Part shown: positions 43,508-53,203 of the stretch, one piece after another
How the letters are laid out: every line of letters begins with the position of its first letter
Numbering within the stretch: the stretch's first letter is position 1
NCBI RefSeq assembly: GCF_902459555.1
Contig: NZ_CABPSM010000012.1
Coordinates: 124,001-188,000, forward strand
Direction: 5' to 3'
Source of the DNA: Pandoraea horticolens
Lineage (GTDB): Bacteria > Pseudomonadota > Gammaproteobacteria > Burkholderiales > Burkholderiaceae
DNA: 64,000 nt
Notes under the pieces: model-generated
What the model saw: only the letters and a program-made list of their open reading frames with translations
What the model was told of the DNA's origin: nothing
Databases searched by the model: none
Program-made: the position numbers and the translations under genes

Positions 43508-44806
43508 ATGCCCAAGACGAATCTCGCCACATTCGCCCCGTCGCCGCTGCGTGCCATCCGCATCGGCACAACTGCGCTTTGCCTGGTCCTGAATACCGCT
43601 GCAAATGCCGAACTCGCACTCTTGCAGCCCCCGCGCGCCCTCACGGGCGAAGCCCCCTTACAACTGACCCTGCTGGCCACACAGGACACGCAGGGCCGCA
43701 AAACCATCAAGCTGCCGGACGAAATCGTCGTGCGCATCTCAAACGACGACTTCGGGCCCACGCTGCTCCTTCTGAAGCGTGCAGCGGCGATCCCCGCTGA
43801 AGTCACGCTCTCGAAGGGCCAGTTCCGGCGCATCTCGTACTCTGCCTCGCTCCCGAAGGAACTACGCGGCACCCTGCACCTTGAGCCCATCGACTGGGAC
43901 GTCTCGACAACAACCATCGTCCTCGATCGCGCCGCCCCCGCCGAACCGATGGTGGCAGCCGCACCGGCACCATCCGAGGCGGGCGCAGCGCAAGCGGCGG
44001 GGAACGGCGCCCCTGCTGCTGCCGCCGCCGCAGCAGCAGGGGCGACGGCCAGTGCCGCACCCGACGCAATCGCCCCGACAACCGACACCGAGTTCGCCCG
44101 CATCTCGTCGAGCGAGCCGATGTACATGGCTTTCGGCAGGAACGGCGGCTCGAACGCACGATTTCAACTCAGCTTCAAGTTCCACATTCTGAAGCCGGAC
44201 AATCCGGCCTCGAAATCCTTCCTAGACAACTTGTATTTCGGCTACACGCAATTGTCGATCTGGGATCTGCAGGCCGAGTCGGCCCCGTTCCGGGACTCGA
44301 ACTACCGTCCGAGCCTGTTCTACTACATCCCGGATACTGGCGCGCGAGCCAACTGGTTCACATCGCTGGGCCTCGCGGCAGGTGTCGAGCATGAGTCCAA
44401 TGGCAAGGCGGGCGACGATTCCCGCAGTCTTAACACCATCTTCGTCAAACCGATCCTGAAATTCGGTGATCCGTCCGAATACCATTGGACGGTGGCACCG
44501 AAGCTCTACGCCTACCTGGAAAAGAACGACAATCGCGATATTCAGAACTATCGCGGCTATATGGACCTGCTGGTTCTATGGGGCAAACCGAATGGCTGGC
44601 AGATCGGGGCGACGCTGCGCAAAGGGATGAAGCGCAACTACGGCAGTGTGGATGTGCAGGTGACCTACCCGCTCAGCAAGCTGATCTCAGGCGCCGGTGG
44701 CTACCTCTGGCTCGGCTACTTCACGGGCTATGGCGAAAACCTGCTCGACTACAACCGTCACTCGAGGTCGCAGGTGCGTGTCGGGTATAGCGTGTTCCGC
44801 TGGTAA
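43508..44806 (+). CDS. pldA: Outer-membrane phospholipase A (OMPLA) with long N-terminal extension
   Basis: 432 residues from the ATG at 43508. Signal peptide ends near ANAE (about 35). Residues 36-143 form an extra periplasmic domain, then an Ala/Pro-rich linker (144-190), then the OMPLA barrel. The active-site sequence is EHESNG with His295 and Ser297, and Asn310 in SRSLN is the likely third residue. It hydrolyses phospholipids in the outer leaflet. E. coli PldA lacks the first 150 or so mature residues seen here. Confidence 0.88.
   Translation: MPKTNLATFAPSPLRAIRIGTTALCLVLNTAANAELALLQPPRALTGEAPLQLTLLATQDTQGRKTIKLPDEIVVRISNDDFGPTLLLLKRAAAIPAEVTLSKGQFRRISYSASLPKELRGTLHLEPIDWDVSTTTIVLDRAAPAEPMVAAAPAPSEAGAAQAAGNGAPAAAAAAAAGATASAAPDAIAPTTDTEFARISSSEPMYMAFGRNGGSNARFQLSFKFHILKPDNPASKSFLDNLYFGYTQLSIWDLQAESAPFRDSNYRPSLFYYIPDTGARANWFTSLGLAAGVEHESNGKAGDDSRSLNTIFVKPILKFGDPSEYHWTVAPKLYAYLEKNDNRDIQNYRGYMDLLVLWGKPNGWQIGATLRKGMKRNYGSVDVQVTYPLSKLISGAGGYLWLGYFTGYGENLLDYNRHSRSQVRVGYSVFRW
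44008..44044. repeat. Long inverted repeat inside pldA linker
   Basis: 15-base arms CGCCCCTGCTGCTGC and GCAGCAGCAGGGGCG with a 7-base loop, encoding part of the Ala-rich linker. Perfect hairpin in either strand or mRNA. Confidence 0.9.
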
Positions 44807-44860
44807 CGTCGCCTGCTTGCGCCCACAGCGCAGAGCACGTCCATCCACAGCCCTGCAAGC

Positions 44861-45283
44861 TCATAACACCAGCACGAGCGCCCCTGCGACAATCAGCGCG
44901 CCGCCGAGGGCTTCCTTGAGCGAGAATGGCTCACCAAGCACCACCCAGCCGATCAGCATCGCCATCGCGACACTGAGCTTGTCCAACGGCGCCACACCCG
45001 ACACGGGTCCCAACTGCAACGCGCGGAAGTAGCAAAGCCACGACAAACCGGTCGCCACCCCGGAAAGCACGAGGAACAGCCACGTATTCGCGCTCAAACT
45101 AGTCGGCCGCTGCCACTCACCGCGCATGCCCACGATCGCCAGCGTCACCGCGAAAATGATGACCGTGCGAATCAGCGTGGCCATATTGGAATTGACTTGC
45201 GCCACCCCGAGTTTGCCGAACACGGCCGTCAGTGCGGCAAAGAACGCTGAACCCAGCGCGAATAGTTGCCAGTTACGCAGCAT
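44861..45283 (-). CDS. Half-size EamA/DMT family transporter
   Basis: 140 residues with four to five helices, the size of a single EamA repeat; most family members have two repeats and ten helices. Features include GSAFFAALTAVFGKLGV at the N-terminus and PLDKLSVAMAMLIGWVVLGEPFSLKEALGG at the C-terminus. Single-repeat members work as homo- or heterodimers. No partner gene is next to it. Substrate unknown. Convergent with pldA. Confidence 0.82.
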   Translation of the reverse strand: MLRNWQLFALGSAFFAALTAVFGKLGVAQVNSNMATLIRTVIIFAVTLAIVGMRGEWQRPTSLSANTWLFLVLSGVATGLSWLCYFRALQLGPVSGVAPLDKLSVAMAMLIGWVVLGEPFSLKEALGGALIVAGALVLVL

Positions 45284-45451
45284 AGTGCATCACCATCGCT
45301 ATTGAGATTTGAGTACCGCCAACCTGAAACGCATTGAAAAGTCCACTGCCTGCCCCCGCCCGTAGGGGAATGGCTGCCGGTGCCACCATCGGTGAGATAA
45401 TGGCGCTTTCCTGTGACACCGACCCGCCTCCGGCCAAATTCGCCCCCCTTT

Positions 45452-45667
45452 ATGTCCGAACTGCACGACCGTCCCGACAGCCCCTGCATTGGCGTTTGCT
45501 CGACGCTCTTCGACGACGTCTGCAAGGGTTGCGGCCGTACGGCTTACGAAGTGTCGAACTGGGTGTTCTTCACTGACGACGAGAAGGCAGCCGTCTGGGA
45601 GCGCATCAACCGTGAAGGCACAGCGATGCGCTATTGCGACAAAGGGTCTACGACTTCACGGACTTGA
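45452..45667 (+). CDS. DUF1289 small cysteine protein
   Basis: 71 residues. [25 protein letters not shown] is the DUF1289 signature with four cysteines likely to bind metal or an Fe-S cluster. The start ATG at 45452 precedes [10 protein letters not shown]. Its end overlaps the convergent aldehyde dehydrogenase end by 20 bases. Confidence 0.85.
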   Translation: MSELHDRPDSPCIGVCSTLFDDVCKGCGRTAYEVSNWVFFTDDEKAAVWERINREGTAMRYCDKGSTTSRT

Positions 45668-47081
45668 ATTGCAGCGACTTGTACTCGAGAAATTCCTCGA
45701 AGCCGTACACGCCATTCTCCCGTCCGTGCCCTGACTGCTTAAAGCCCCCGAACGGTGCCTGCACGTTGAATTCGCCGCCGTTGATATCGACTTGCCCCGT
45801 GCGGATCTGACGCGCCACGCGTACCGCACGCGCCTCATCGCCCGACCACACACCACCGCCCAACCCGTAGATCGAATCGTTGGCAATGCGCACCGCATCT
45901 GCCTCGTCCTCATAGGTGATGATCGAGAGCACTGGGCCGAAAATCTCCTCCTGAGCGACGGTAGCGTCGGGGGCGACACGCCCCAGCACCGTTGGCTGGA
46001 CGAAGAACCCTGACTCGAAGCCCTCCGGTACGGTATCTCCGCCCGCAATCAGTTCGGCCCCTTCTGCGAGGCCCTTGCGAATATAAGTCTGCACGCGCTC
46101 TCGCTGGGCGGCCGATGCCAGCGGTCCGAGACGCGTTGTTTCCTCGCGCGGGTCACCCAGCGTAAAGCGGGCAACGGCTTCCTTCGCCAGCGCCTTGACT
46201 TCCTCATAACGCGACGCCGGGACAAGCATGCGAGTGTGCGCCGAACAAGTCTGTCCGGAGTTCAGATAGCACGCGTTGAGCGTGCCTTTGACCGCGGCGG
46301 CGAGATCGGCGTCGTCGAGCACCACTGAAGCCGATTTCCCGCCCAACTCCAAGGCCACGCGCTTGACCGTTTGCGACGCCACTTCGGACACGCGCTTGCC
46401 TGCACGCGTCGATCCGGTAAACGACACCATGTCGACGTCGGGATGACGTGCCAACACCTCACCGACGACCGGCCCGAGCCCCGTGACCAGATTGAACACA
46501 CCCGCCGGCAGCCCGGCCTCGGCGATCACCTCCGCCAGAATGAACGCATTGAACGGCGCCACCTCCGACGGCTTGAGCACCACTGTGCATCCGGCGGCCA
46601 GCGCCGGCGCAACCTTCAGGGTGATCTGGTTCAGCGGGTAATTCCACGGTGTGATCGCGCCAACCACCCCCACCGGTTCGCGCACCACCAGCGAATTACC
46701 CACGCGCGCTTCAAATTCGAACGTCTCGGCCAGTTCGGCGTACTTGTTCCAGTGATACACCGGCCCCCCCACCTGAATCGCACGAACGAGTTTGATCGGC
46801 ATGCCCGTCTCGCCCGTCATCACGTTCGCCAGATCCGCCGTGCGCGCCTTCAGGCCCGCCGCGATCTTCCGCAAATAGGCCGCACGTTCGGCCGGTGGCG
46901 TGGCCGCCCAGGTGTCACGCGCCTTCAACGCTGCGGAAATGGCCGCCTCCGTGTCTTCGGCAGCCCCCTCGGGAATGCGGCCCATGAGCTTCGCATCGGC
47001 CGAGTGGAAAACGTCCAGCGTGCCGCGCCCAACCGGCGTAACCCACTGACCCCCGATGAAAAATTTGTCGTACGTAATCAT
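45648..47081 (-). CDS. NAD(P)+-dependent aldehyde dehydrogenase
   Basis: 477 residues from the ATG at 47081, with CAGGAGAC nine bases upstream. Catalytic Cys279 (NSGQTCS), general base Glu245 (LELGGKS), Asn147 in TPWNYPL and Lys170 in VLKPSE are all present. Full-length cytoplasmic ALDH superfamily enzyme; the exact aldehyde cannot be told. It stands alone between ybiT and the DUF1289 gene. Confidence 0.9.
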   Translation of the reverse strand: MITYDKFFIGGQWVTPVGRGTLDVFHSADAKLMGRIPEGAAEDTEAAISAALKARDTWAATPPAERAAYLRKIAAGLKARTADLANVMTGETGMPIKLVRAIQVGGPVYHWNKYAELAETFEFEARVGNSLVVREPVGVVGAITPWNYPLNQITLKVAPALAAGCTVVLKPSEVAPFNAFILAEVIAEAGLPAGVFNLVTGLGPVVGEVLARHPDVDMVSFTGSTRAGKRVSEVASQTVKRVALELGGKSASVVLDDADLAAAVKGTLNACYLNSGQTCSAHTRMLVPASRYEEVKALAKEAVARFTLGDPREETTRLGPLASAAQRERVQTYIRKGLAEGAELIAGGDTVPEGFESGFFVQPTVLGRVAPDATVAQEEIFGPVLSIITYEDEADAVRIANDSIYGLGGGVWSGDEARAVRVARQIRTGQVDINGGEFNVQAPFGGFKQSGHGRENGVYGFEEFLEYKSLQFKSVKS

Positions 47082-47250
47082 GCAATGTCTCCTGCAGGCA
47101 GAGGAACGTCGAACGCTCATTGTAGTCTGCTCGCCTCAGCACTTCTCAACCTTGCGGTGAAATCAGGCGCCTCTGCCCTGCGCCTTCCGATATTCCCATA
47201 GCACCGTCAGACAACACCTGCTCCGCTTCAACGTGCTGTAAACGCAAACA

Positions 47251-47273
47251 GGGCGCTTGCCAAGCAAGCGCCC
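47251..47273 (-). terminator. Terminator-like hairpin after ybiT
   Basis: Perfect 10-bp stem GGGCGCTTGC / GCAAGCGCCC with 3-base loop, 43 bp past the ybiT stop. Followed on the minus strand by TGTTTGCG, a weak T tract. Confidence 0.6.
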
Positions 47274-47315
47274 TGCCGGGTATTACGCGTCGCGTGAACG
47301 TCTCGAAGACTTCCG

Positions 47316-48911
47316 TCAGACTTCCACGCCCTGGCTGGCCAGGTACTCATCATAAGTGCCGGCGTAATCGACCAACGTGCCGTCGCTCTTCACTTCGATG
47401 ACGCGCGTGGCCAGACCCGACACGAATTCACGATCGTGCGAGACGAAGATCAGCGTGCCCGGATATTTGTCGAGCGCGATCTGAAGCGACTCGATCGACT
47501 CCATGTCCATGTGGTTGGTGGGCTCGTCCATCATCATCACATTGTGACGGCCCAACATCAGCTTGCCCCAGATCATGCGCCCCTTCTCACCGCCGGAGAG
47601 CACGCGCACGGACTTGCGCACGTCGTCGCCACCGAACAGCAGACGGCCCAGCGAGCCACGGATCACCTGATCGTCGTCGCCTTCCTTACCCCATTGCGTC
47701 ATCCAGTCGGTGAGCGACAAATCTTCCGGGAAGGCTTCCGAGGTATCTTGCGGCATGTAACCGATGTTGGCGTTCTCGGCCCACTTCACGTTACCCGCGT
47801 CGACCGGCAGTTCCGCCATCAGGCTGCGCAGCAGCGTGGTCTTGCCCGCACCGTTCTCGCCAATGATGGCCACACGCTCACCGGCACGCACCGCGCCAGA
47901 GTAGTTCTTGAAGATCTGACGGTCGAACGACTTGGAAATGCCTTCGAATTCGAACGCGAGATTGTGCAGCTTCTTCTCGAATTCGAAGCGGATGAACGGG
48001 TTCTGACGCGACGAAGGTTTGATGTCTTCGACCTTGATCTTGTCGATCTGCTTGAGACGGCTCGTCGCCTGACGCGCCTTGGACTTGTTCGCCGAGAAGC
48101 GGCGCACGAAGTCTTGCAGATCGGTGATGCGTTCCTTCGCCTTGGTGTTCGCCGCCATCTGACGCTCGCGCGCCTGCGCCGACGCGAGCATGTAGTCGTC
48201 GTAGTTGCCCGGATAGATCGTGAGCGTGCCGTAGTCCATATCCGCCATGTGCGTGCACACGGCGTTCAAGAAGTGGCGATCATGCGAAATGATGATCATG
48301 GTGGAGTTGCGCTCGTTGAGCACGTCTTCCAGCCAGCGGATCGTGTTGATGTCCAGGTTGTTGGTCGGCTCGTCGAGCAGCAGCACGTCCGGATTCGAGA
48401 ACAGCGCCTGTGCGAGCAGCACCCGCAGCTTCCAGCCCGGTGCAACGTTGCTCATCGGCCCCTGATGCTGGTCGATCGGAATGCCCACGCCCAGCAGCAG
48501 TTCACCTGCGCGCGCTTCGGCCGTATAGCCGTCGTACTCGGCGAACTTCGCTTCGAGTTCGGCGGCGTGCATATAGTCGTCGTCCGTCGCTTCCGGATTG
48601 GCGTAAATGGCATCGCGCTCGCTCATGGCGGCCCACATTTCGGTGTGGCCCATCATCACGACGTCGAGCACGCGCATGTCTTCATACGCGAACTGATCCT
48701 GCTTGAGCTTACCCAGACGCACGTTGGGTTCGAGCATGACGTTACCGGCGCTCGGCTCCAGATCGCCCCCGAGGATCTTCATGAACGTCGACTTGCCGCA
48801 ACCGTTGGCGCCGATCAGGCCATAACGGTTGCCCCCGCCGAATTTGACAGAGATGTTCTCGAAGAGCGGCTTGGCGCCGAATTGCATCGTGATATTGGCA
48901 GTAGACAGCAC
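47316..48911 (-). CDS. ybiT: ABC-F ribosome-associated ATPase YbiT
   Basis: 531 residues from a GTG at 48911, which gives the family N-terminus [21 protein letters not shown]. Two ABC cassettes: Walker A GANGCGKS and GENGAGKT, Walker [12 protein letters not shown] and [11 protein letters not shown], signatures around APGWKLRV and LSGGEKGRM, joined by a charged linker (about 240-310). No membrane helices. ABC-F proteins bind the ribosomal E site; YbiT is close along the whole length. Monocistronic. Confidence 0.93.
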   Translation of the reverse strand: MLSTANITMQFGAKPLFENISVKFGGGNRYGLIGANGCGKSTFMKILGGDLEPSAGNVMLEPNVRLGKLKQDQFAYEDMRVLDVVMMGHTEMWAAMSERDAIYANPEATDDDYMHAAELEAKFAEYDGYTAEARAGELLLGVGIPIDQHQGPMSNVAPGWKLRVLLAQALFSNPDVLLLDEPTNNLDINTIRWLEDVLNERNSTMIIISHDRHFLNAVCTHMADMDYGTLTIYPGNYDDYMLASAQARERQMAANTKAKERITDLQDFVRRFSANKSKARQATSRLKQIDKIKVEDIKPSSRQNPFIRFEFEKKLHNLAFEFEGISKSFDRQIFKNYSGAVRAGERVAIIGENGAGKTTLLRSLMAELPVDAGNVKWAENANIGYMPQDTSEAFPEDLSLTDWMTQWGKEGDDDQVIRGSLGRLLFGGDDVRKSVRVLSGGEKGRMIWGKLMLGRHNVMMMDEPTNHMDMESIESLQIALDKYPGTLIFVSHDREFVSGLATRVIEVKSDGTLVDYAGTYDEYLASQGVEV

Positions 48912-49205
48912 AGGCGGTATCCGGGGAAATGAAGTGCGGCGGCACAAAATTGCGCCACGAAACCCGACATTTTAGCACCGATGCGTGTCACGCGCCCTCA
49001 GTTGCCCCCAGCGCTTGTGAAGGCTCCGAAATACGGCGCCTAAAGGGGATACCGGTGATCGCCGGCCCGTAGGCTCTCCCCACAAGCCGCTGAATTTGTC
49101 TGAAGTTGCCTGGAGGCCTTCAGACGCCGTTTGCGGCCATCATCCCCCGGATGGGGACGCCTCTCTTATCCACCCGGGACTCCGTCACTTCCCCAATGCC
49201 TTCTC

Positions 49206-49748
49206 ATGACCACCATCCGCCTATCGACACCCCATGCACGCGCGCTGCGCCCTCTGCACAACCTCCGTCACCCGCTCCTCAGCCCCTTCCTTGCGGGCGC
49301 CGCGTTGTTGATCGCCGCTGCCGCACCCGCCGTCGCCGACGATCGCCGCGCCGGGATAAGCACCGAAACGCTTGCGAAATCCGCGACCGCATGGGATCAG
49401 ACCGGCTATGCGGCGTATCCCTCCGGCACGCCCGAGCCGACGCTCGTGCGCATCACGCTCGCCCCGAACACCCGGCTGGACTGGCATACCCATCCCATGC
49501 CGGCCATCGGCTATGTCGCTTCGGGTCATTTGACGGTCGAGCGGGCGGATAACGGCGCGCAACGCGCGTTCGTCGCCGGGCAGACGGTGACCGAATTGGT
49601 CGACGTGCCGCATCGGGGCTGGTCGAGTGACGCCGGGGCAGAACTACTGGTCTTCTACGCGGGTTCGGTGCACCAACCGCTCTTCCTTGTCTCCCCCGAC
49701 ACGGAAAAACTCGCGCAGGACGAGACCGTGAAGACATCCCGCGACTGA
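49206..49748 (+). CDS. Periplasmic cupin-domain protein
   Basis: 180 residues from the ATG at 49206. Signal peptide with a hydrophobic stretch (about 29-43) ending near AVADD. One cupin domain: LDWHTHPMPAIGYVASG supplies the metal-binding His pair and VDVPHRGW the C-terminal His. Metal-dependent binding or enzyme role unknown. A hairpin follows at 49779. Confidence 0.8.
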   Translation: MTTIRLSTPHARALRPLHNLRHPLLSPFLAGAALLIAAAAPAVADDRRAGISTETLAKSATAWDQTGYAAYPSGTPEPTLVRITLAPNTRLDWHTHPMPAIGYVASGHLTVERADNGAQRAFVAGQTVTELVDVPHRGWSSDAGAELLVFYAGSVHQPLFLVSPDTEKLAQDETVKTSRD

Positions 49749-49772
49749 CGTCCCTTCAAAGACTCCGGGCAC

Positions 49773-49803
49773 AAAAAAACCGCCGGCAGATACCGGCGGT
49801 TCT
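49773..49803. terminator. Terminator between cupin and BMP lipoprotein genes
   Basis: ACCGCCGG / CCGGCGGT stem with 6-base loop. The A7 run on its left becomes a T tract on the minus strand, so it mainly terminates the ABC transporter operon. Confidence 0.8.
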
Positions 49804-49841
49804 CCTGATACTGCGATGCCGCATAGAGGCGGCAGCCATCG

Positions 49842-50984
49842 TTACTGCTTCGGCAGCGATCCCTCGACACCTTCGACGAACCAGTTGATCTGGTGCTTCT
49901 CGTCGTCGTTGAGCGTCTTGCCGGCCGGCACGATTTCCTTGCCGTCCTGCCCCTTGATCGGGCCGGTGAACGGATCGTACTTACCGTCGCGAATGGCGTC
50001 GTGACGCGCAGTCACGGCCTTGCGTGCCGCTTCCGGCACGGTCTTGTCATTGATGGCCACGAGGTTGATCTCGTCTTCCTTGATGCCGCCCCAGACCGGC
50101 GTGTTCTTCCACGAGCCCTGCATGACTTCGTCGACCGTGCGCACGTAGTACTTGCTCCAGTCGATGGCGGCCGACGCCAGATGAGCGTTCGGGCCGAACT
50201 TGCTCATGTCCGAATCCCAGCCAAAGGCGTGGATCTTCTTCTCTTCGGCCACCTGCATCACCACAGCCGAGTCGACGTTCTGCATCAGCACGTCGGCACC
50301 CTGTCCGACGAGCGATTCCGCCGCCTGACGCTCCTTGCCGGGATCGAACCAGCTATTGATCCAGACAACCTTCACCTTGACCTTCGGATTGACTTCGCGC
50401 GCCGCGATGGTGAACGCATCGATGTTGCGGATCACCTCGGGGATCGGCACCGATGCCACATAGCCGATCACGTTGGACTTGGTGACATGGCCGCCGACCA
50501 CACCAGCCAGATGCGCGCCTTCGTACGTACGCACGTCATACGTGCCGAGGTTCGGCGCCGCCTTGAAGCCGGTGGCGTGCTCGAACGTCACATCCGGGAA
50601 ATCGGCGGCCGTCTTGACCATCGAGTCCATGTAACCGAACGACGTGCCGAAAATCAGCTTGTTGCCCTTGCCTGCCAGATCGCGGAACACGCGCTCCGAG
50701 TCCGCGCCCTCGGGCACGTTCTCCACGCGGGTCACGCTCACTTTGTCGCCGTACTTCGCTTCGACGGCCTTCGCACCCTGCTCGTGCGCATAGGTCCAGC
50801 CAGCGTCGCCCGGGTTGCCGATGTAGACGAACGCCACCCCCATCGGGCCCTTGCCTGCCGGCGCGGCCGATGCCTGTGCCTCAGACGCTGGCGCGTTCGC
50901 GGTGTTGCTCTCCTGCTTGCCGCAGGCAGAAACCAGCATGGCCGCCGCCAGGCTTGCCATCGTGATCAGGACTTTACGTCGCAT
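49842..50984 (-). CDS. BMP-family lipoprotein, substrate-binding subunit of purine/nucleoside ABC importer
   Basis: 380 residues from the ATG at 50984 with GAGGAGA six bases upstream. Lipobox LVSAC gives a lipidated Cys21. The BMP (Med/PnrA-like) fold is shown by GVAFVYIGNPGDAGWTYAHEQG, GTSFGYMDSMVKTA and GWDSDMSKFGP. Such proteins bind purine nucleosides in known cases. Last gene of the operon ATPase-permease-permease-BMP, next to purine catabolism genes, so a purine or nucleoside ligand is likely. Confidence 0.9.
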   Translation of the reverse strand: MRRKVLITMASLAAAMLVSACGKQESNTANAPASEAQASAAPAGKGPMGVAFVYIGNPGDAGWTYAHEQGAKAVEAKYGDKVSVTRVENVPEGADSERVFRDLAGKGNKLIFGTSFGYMDSMVKTAADFPDVTFEHATGFKAAPNLGTYDVRTYEGAHLAGVVGGHVTKSNVIGYVASVPIPEVIRNIDAFTIAAREVNPKVKVKVVWINSWFDPGKERQAAESLVGQGADVLMQNVDSAVVMQVAEEKKIHAFGWDSDMSKFGPNAHLASAAIDWSKYYVRTVDEVMQGSWKNTPVWGGIKEDEINLVAINDKTVPEAARKAVTARHDAIRDGKYDPFTGPIKGQDGKEIVPAGKTLNDDEKHQINWFVEGVEGSLPKQ

Positions 50985-51065
50985 CGATTTTCTCCTCGTC
51001 ATCGATTGTTTCAGGTTGATTCCATGCTCGTGTACCAAACGCTCGCGCCGCCCGCCGGCAACGCG

Positions 51066-51995
51066 TCAAGACCCTGCGAAAAACGGTTTTCCCAGCGAGG
51101 CCGGTGCATTCAGGCGAATCGTCTGGCGATTGCGCGAGATGATTACCAGCACCGCGATGGTCGCCAGGTACGGCAGACTGGCCAACGCCTGCGACGGAAT
51201 GCGAATGCCCATCGCCTGCGCCTGAAATTGCAGCGCCATGACCACGCCGAAGAGCAGCGCGCCGAGCACAGTCCGGCCCGGACGCCACGTCGCAAACACC
51301 ACCAGCGCCAGCGCAATCCAGCCGCGTCCGGCCGTCAGGTTCTCTTGCCACAGGCGCAGATAGCCGACCGAGTAATACGCGCCCGCAAGCCCAGACATCG
51401 CGCCGCCGAAGAGCGTTGCGAGGTAACGGATACGCACCACCGGGTAACCGATGGCATGCGCGACGGCGGGTGCCTCACCGATTGAGCGCAACACCAGTCC
51501 AGCCCGCGTGCGGTACAAGAACCAGGTAATCGCCACCAACAGCACCACCGAGAGATAACCCAGCGGGTTGAGCGAGAAAATCGACGGCCCTAACACGGGA
51601 ATCGACGACAGGCCGGGAATCGGCAAGTCGCGCAGCATCGGGATGGTGGCGTCCGTGTAGGGACGGCCGGCATAGGCCGAAAGCCCCACGCCGAAGATGG
51701 TCAGCGCCAGGCCCGTTGCCACCTGATTGGCCATGAGCGAGAGCGTGAGCCACGCGAAGATGGCCGACATGACCACGCCCGCAGCAATGCCCGCGAGCAC
51801 GCCGAGCCAGAGGCTCCCCGTCTGTACGGTCACGGCGAACGCGCCGACGGCGCCCATGAGCATCGTGCCTTCCACGCCGAGATTGAGCACGCCCGACTTC
51901 TCCGTCACCAGTTCGCCCAGAGCGGCGAGCATCAACGGAATGGCCGCGATCACGGCACTTGCCGCCAGCGGTGTCAACAGATTGATCCAGTCCAT
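51066..51995 (-). CDS. ABC transporter permease (BMP/nucleoside type, second)
   Basis: 309 residues from the ATG at 51995 (MDWINLLTPLAAS). About nine helices. ALGELVTEKSGVLNLGVEGTML and the RSIGEAPAVAHAIGYPVVRIRY coupling loop are typical of the YufQ/NupQ permease type. Pairs with the preceding permease. Eleven bp separate it from that gene. Confidence 0.9.
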   Translation of the reverse strand: MDWINLLTPLAASAVIAAIPLMLAALGELVTEKSGVLNLGVEGTMLMGAVGAFAVTVQTGSLWLGVLAGIAAGVVMSAIFAWLTLSLMANQVATGLALTIFGVGLSAYAGRPYTDATIPMLRDLPIPGLSSIPVLGPSIFSLNPLGYLSVVLLVAITWFLYRTRAGLVLRSIGEAPAVAHAIGYPVVRIRYLATLFGGAMSGLAGAYYSVGYLRLWQENLTAGRGWIALALVVFATWRPGRTVLGALLFGVVMALQFQAQAMGIRIPSQALASLPYLATIAVLVIISRNRQTIRLNAPASLGKPFFAGS

Positions 51996-52005
51996 GCGGC
52001 GCGCC

Positions 52006-53112
52006 TCAGGCTTCCCGCGCGTGTGCACGGGCACGACGGCGCAGACGGTAGTTCACGAAAACGTCGCAACCCAGAAGGCTGAACAGCAGCAGCCCCTGAA
52101 ACACGCCACTGATTGCCTTGGGTAATTGCAACGACGTTTGCACCGCTTCGCCGCCGAGATACAGCAGCGCCATGAGCAAGCTCGCCAGAACGATGCCGAC
52201 CGGATGCAAACGTCCCACGAACGCCACGATGATGGCCGTGAAGCCATACCCTGGCGCCCACGTCGCCTGCAGTTGCCCGACCGGCCCCGCCACTTCGCCG
52301 GTGCCCGCCAGCCCGGCGGCTGCCCCGCCGATCAACAGGGCGAGCCAGACGGCGCGCGGCTCGGAATAGCCTGCATAGCGAGCGGCAAGCGGCGCGAGCC
52401 CACCAACTTCCATCCGGTACCCGGCGAAGCTCTTGCGCATGAATAGCCACGCGGCCGGCACAGCCGCCGCTGCCATGAATACCGACGCGTTCAGACGTGT
52501 GCCCCGCCACGGCGCCCAGTGCCAGTCGCCGAAAAAGCGCGGGAAGAGTGCGTCGCGGTCGAAGCTGATCGACTGCGGGAAATTCATGCCATGCGGGTCC
52601 TGCCAGGGGCCGCTCACCAGATAGATCAGCAGTTGGGTGGCCACGTACGTCAACATCAGGCTCACGAGAATCTCGTTGGCATTGAAGCGCACGCGCAGCA
52701 ACGCGGGAATGGCGGCCCACAGCATGCCGCCCAGCGCGCCTGCGGCCATCATCAACGGCAACAGCCACGGGCCGCCGTGACCATCGAAGTGAATTGCGAC
52801 GCTCGAGGCAAAAATCCCGCCCAGCAGCAACTGACCTTCCGCACCGATGTTCCACACGTTGGCGCGATAGCCAATGGCCAGCCCAAGCGCAATCAGGCAC
52901 AGGGGCGACGCCTTGAGCAGCAGCTCCGACCAGCCGTTCAGGCTGCTGACCGGCGCCAGAAAGAACGCTGCCATCGCCTGCGCCGGATGCTTGCCGAGGA
53001 AACCGAAAATGAGCACGCCGCCGGCCAGCGTAATGAGCGTGGCCACCAGCGGCATGGCGAGCCGCATGGTGCGGGAGGGACTTGGCCGTGGCTCAAGCGT
53101 GAAATCGAACAT
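52006..53112 (-). CDS. ABC transporter permease (BMP/nucleoside type, first)
   Basis: 368 residues, eight to ten helices. LCLIALGLAIGYRANVWNIGAEGQLLLG and NANEILVSLMLTYVATQLL are typical of YufP/NupP permeases. Forms a heterodimeric channel with the next gene's product and is driven by the double-cassette ATPase 91 bp upstream. Confidence 0.9.
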   Translation of the reverse strand: MFDFTLEPRPSPSRTMRLAMPLVATLITLAGGVLIFGFLGKHPAQAMAAFFLAPVSSLNGWSELLLKASPLCLIALGLAIGYRANVWNIGAEGQLLLGGIFASSVAIHFDGHGGPWLLPLMMAAGALGGMLWAAIPALLRVRFNANEILVSLMLTYVATQLLIYLVSGPWQDPHGMNFPQSISFDRDALFPRFFGDWHWAPWRGTRLNASVFMAAAAVPAAWLFMRKSFAGYRMEVGGLAPLAARYAGYSEPRAVWLALLIGGAAAGLAGTGEVAGPVGQLQATWAPGYGFTAIIVAFVGRLHPVGIVLASLLMALLYLGGEAVQTSLQLPKAISGVFQGLLLFSLLGCDVFVNYRLRRRARAHAREA

Positions 53113-53203
53113 GGTGTTTGAAAATCGATGAAATACGTTACGGTGCCGGCGACGGTACGACCGAAGGCCCGACGATGCGGGTCATGCCCCTCTCGTCGAT
53201 ACG

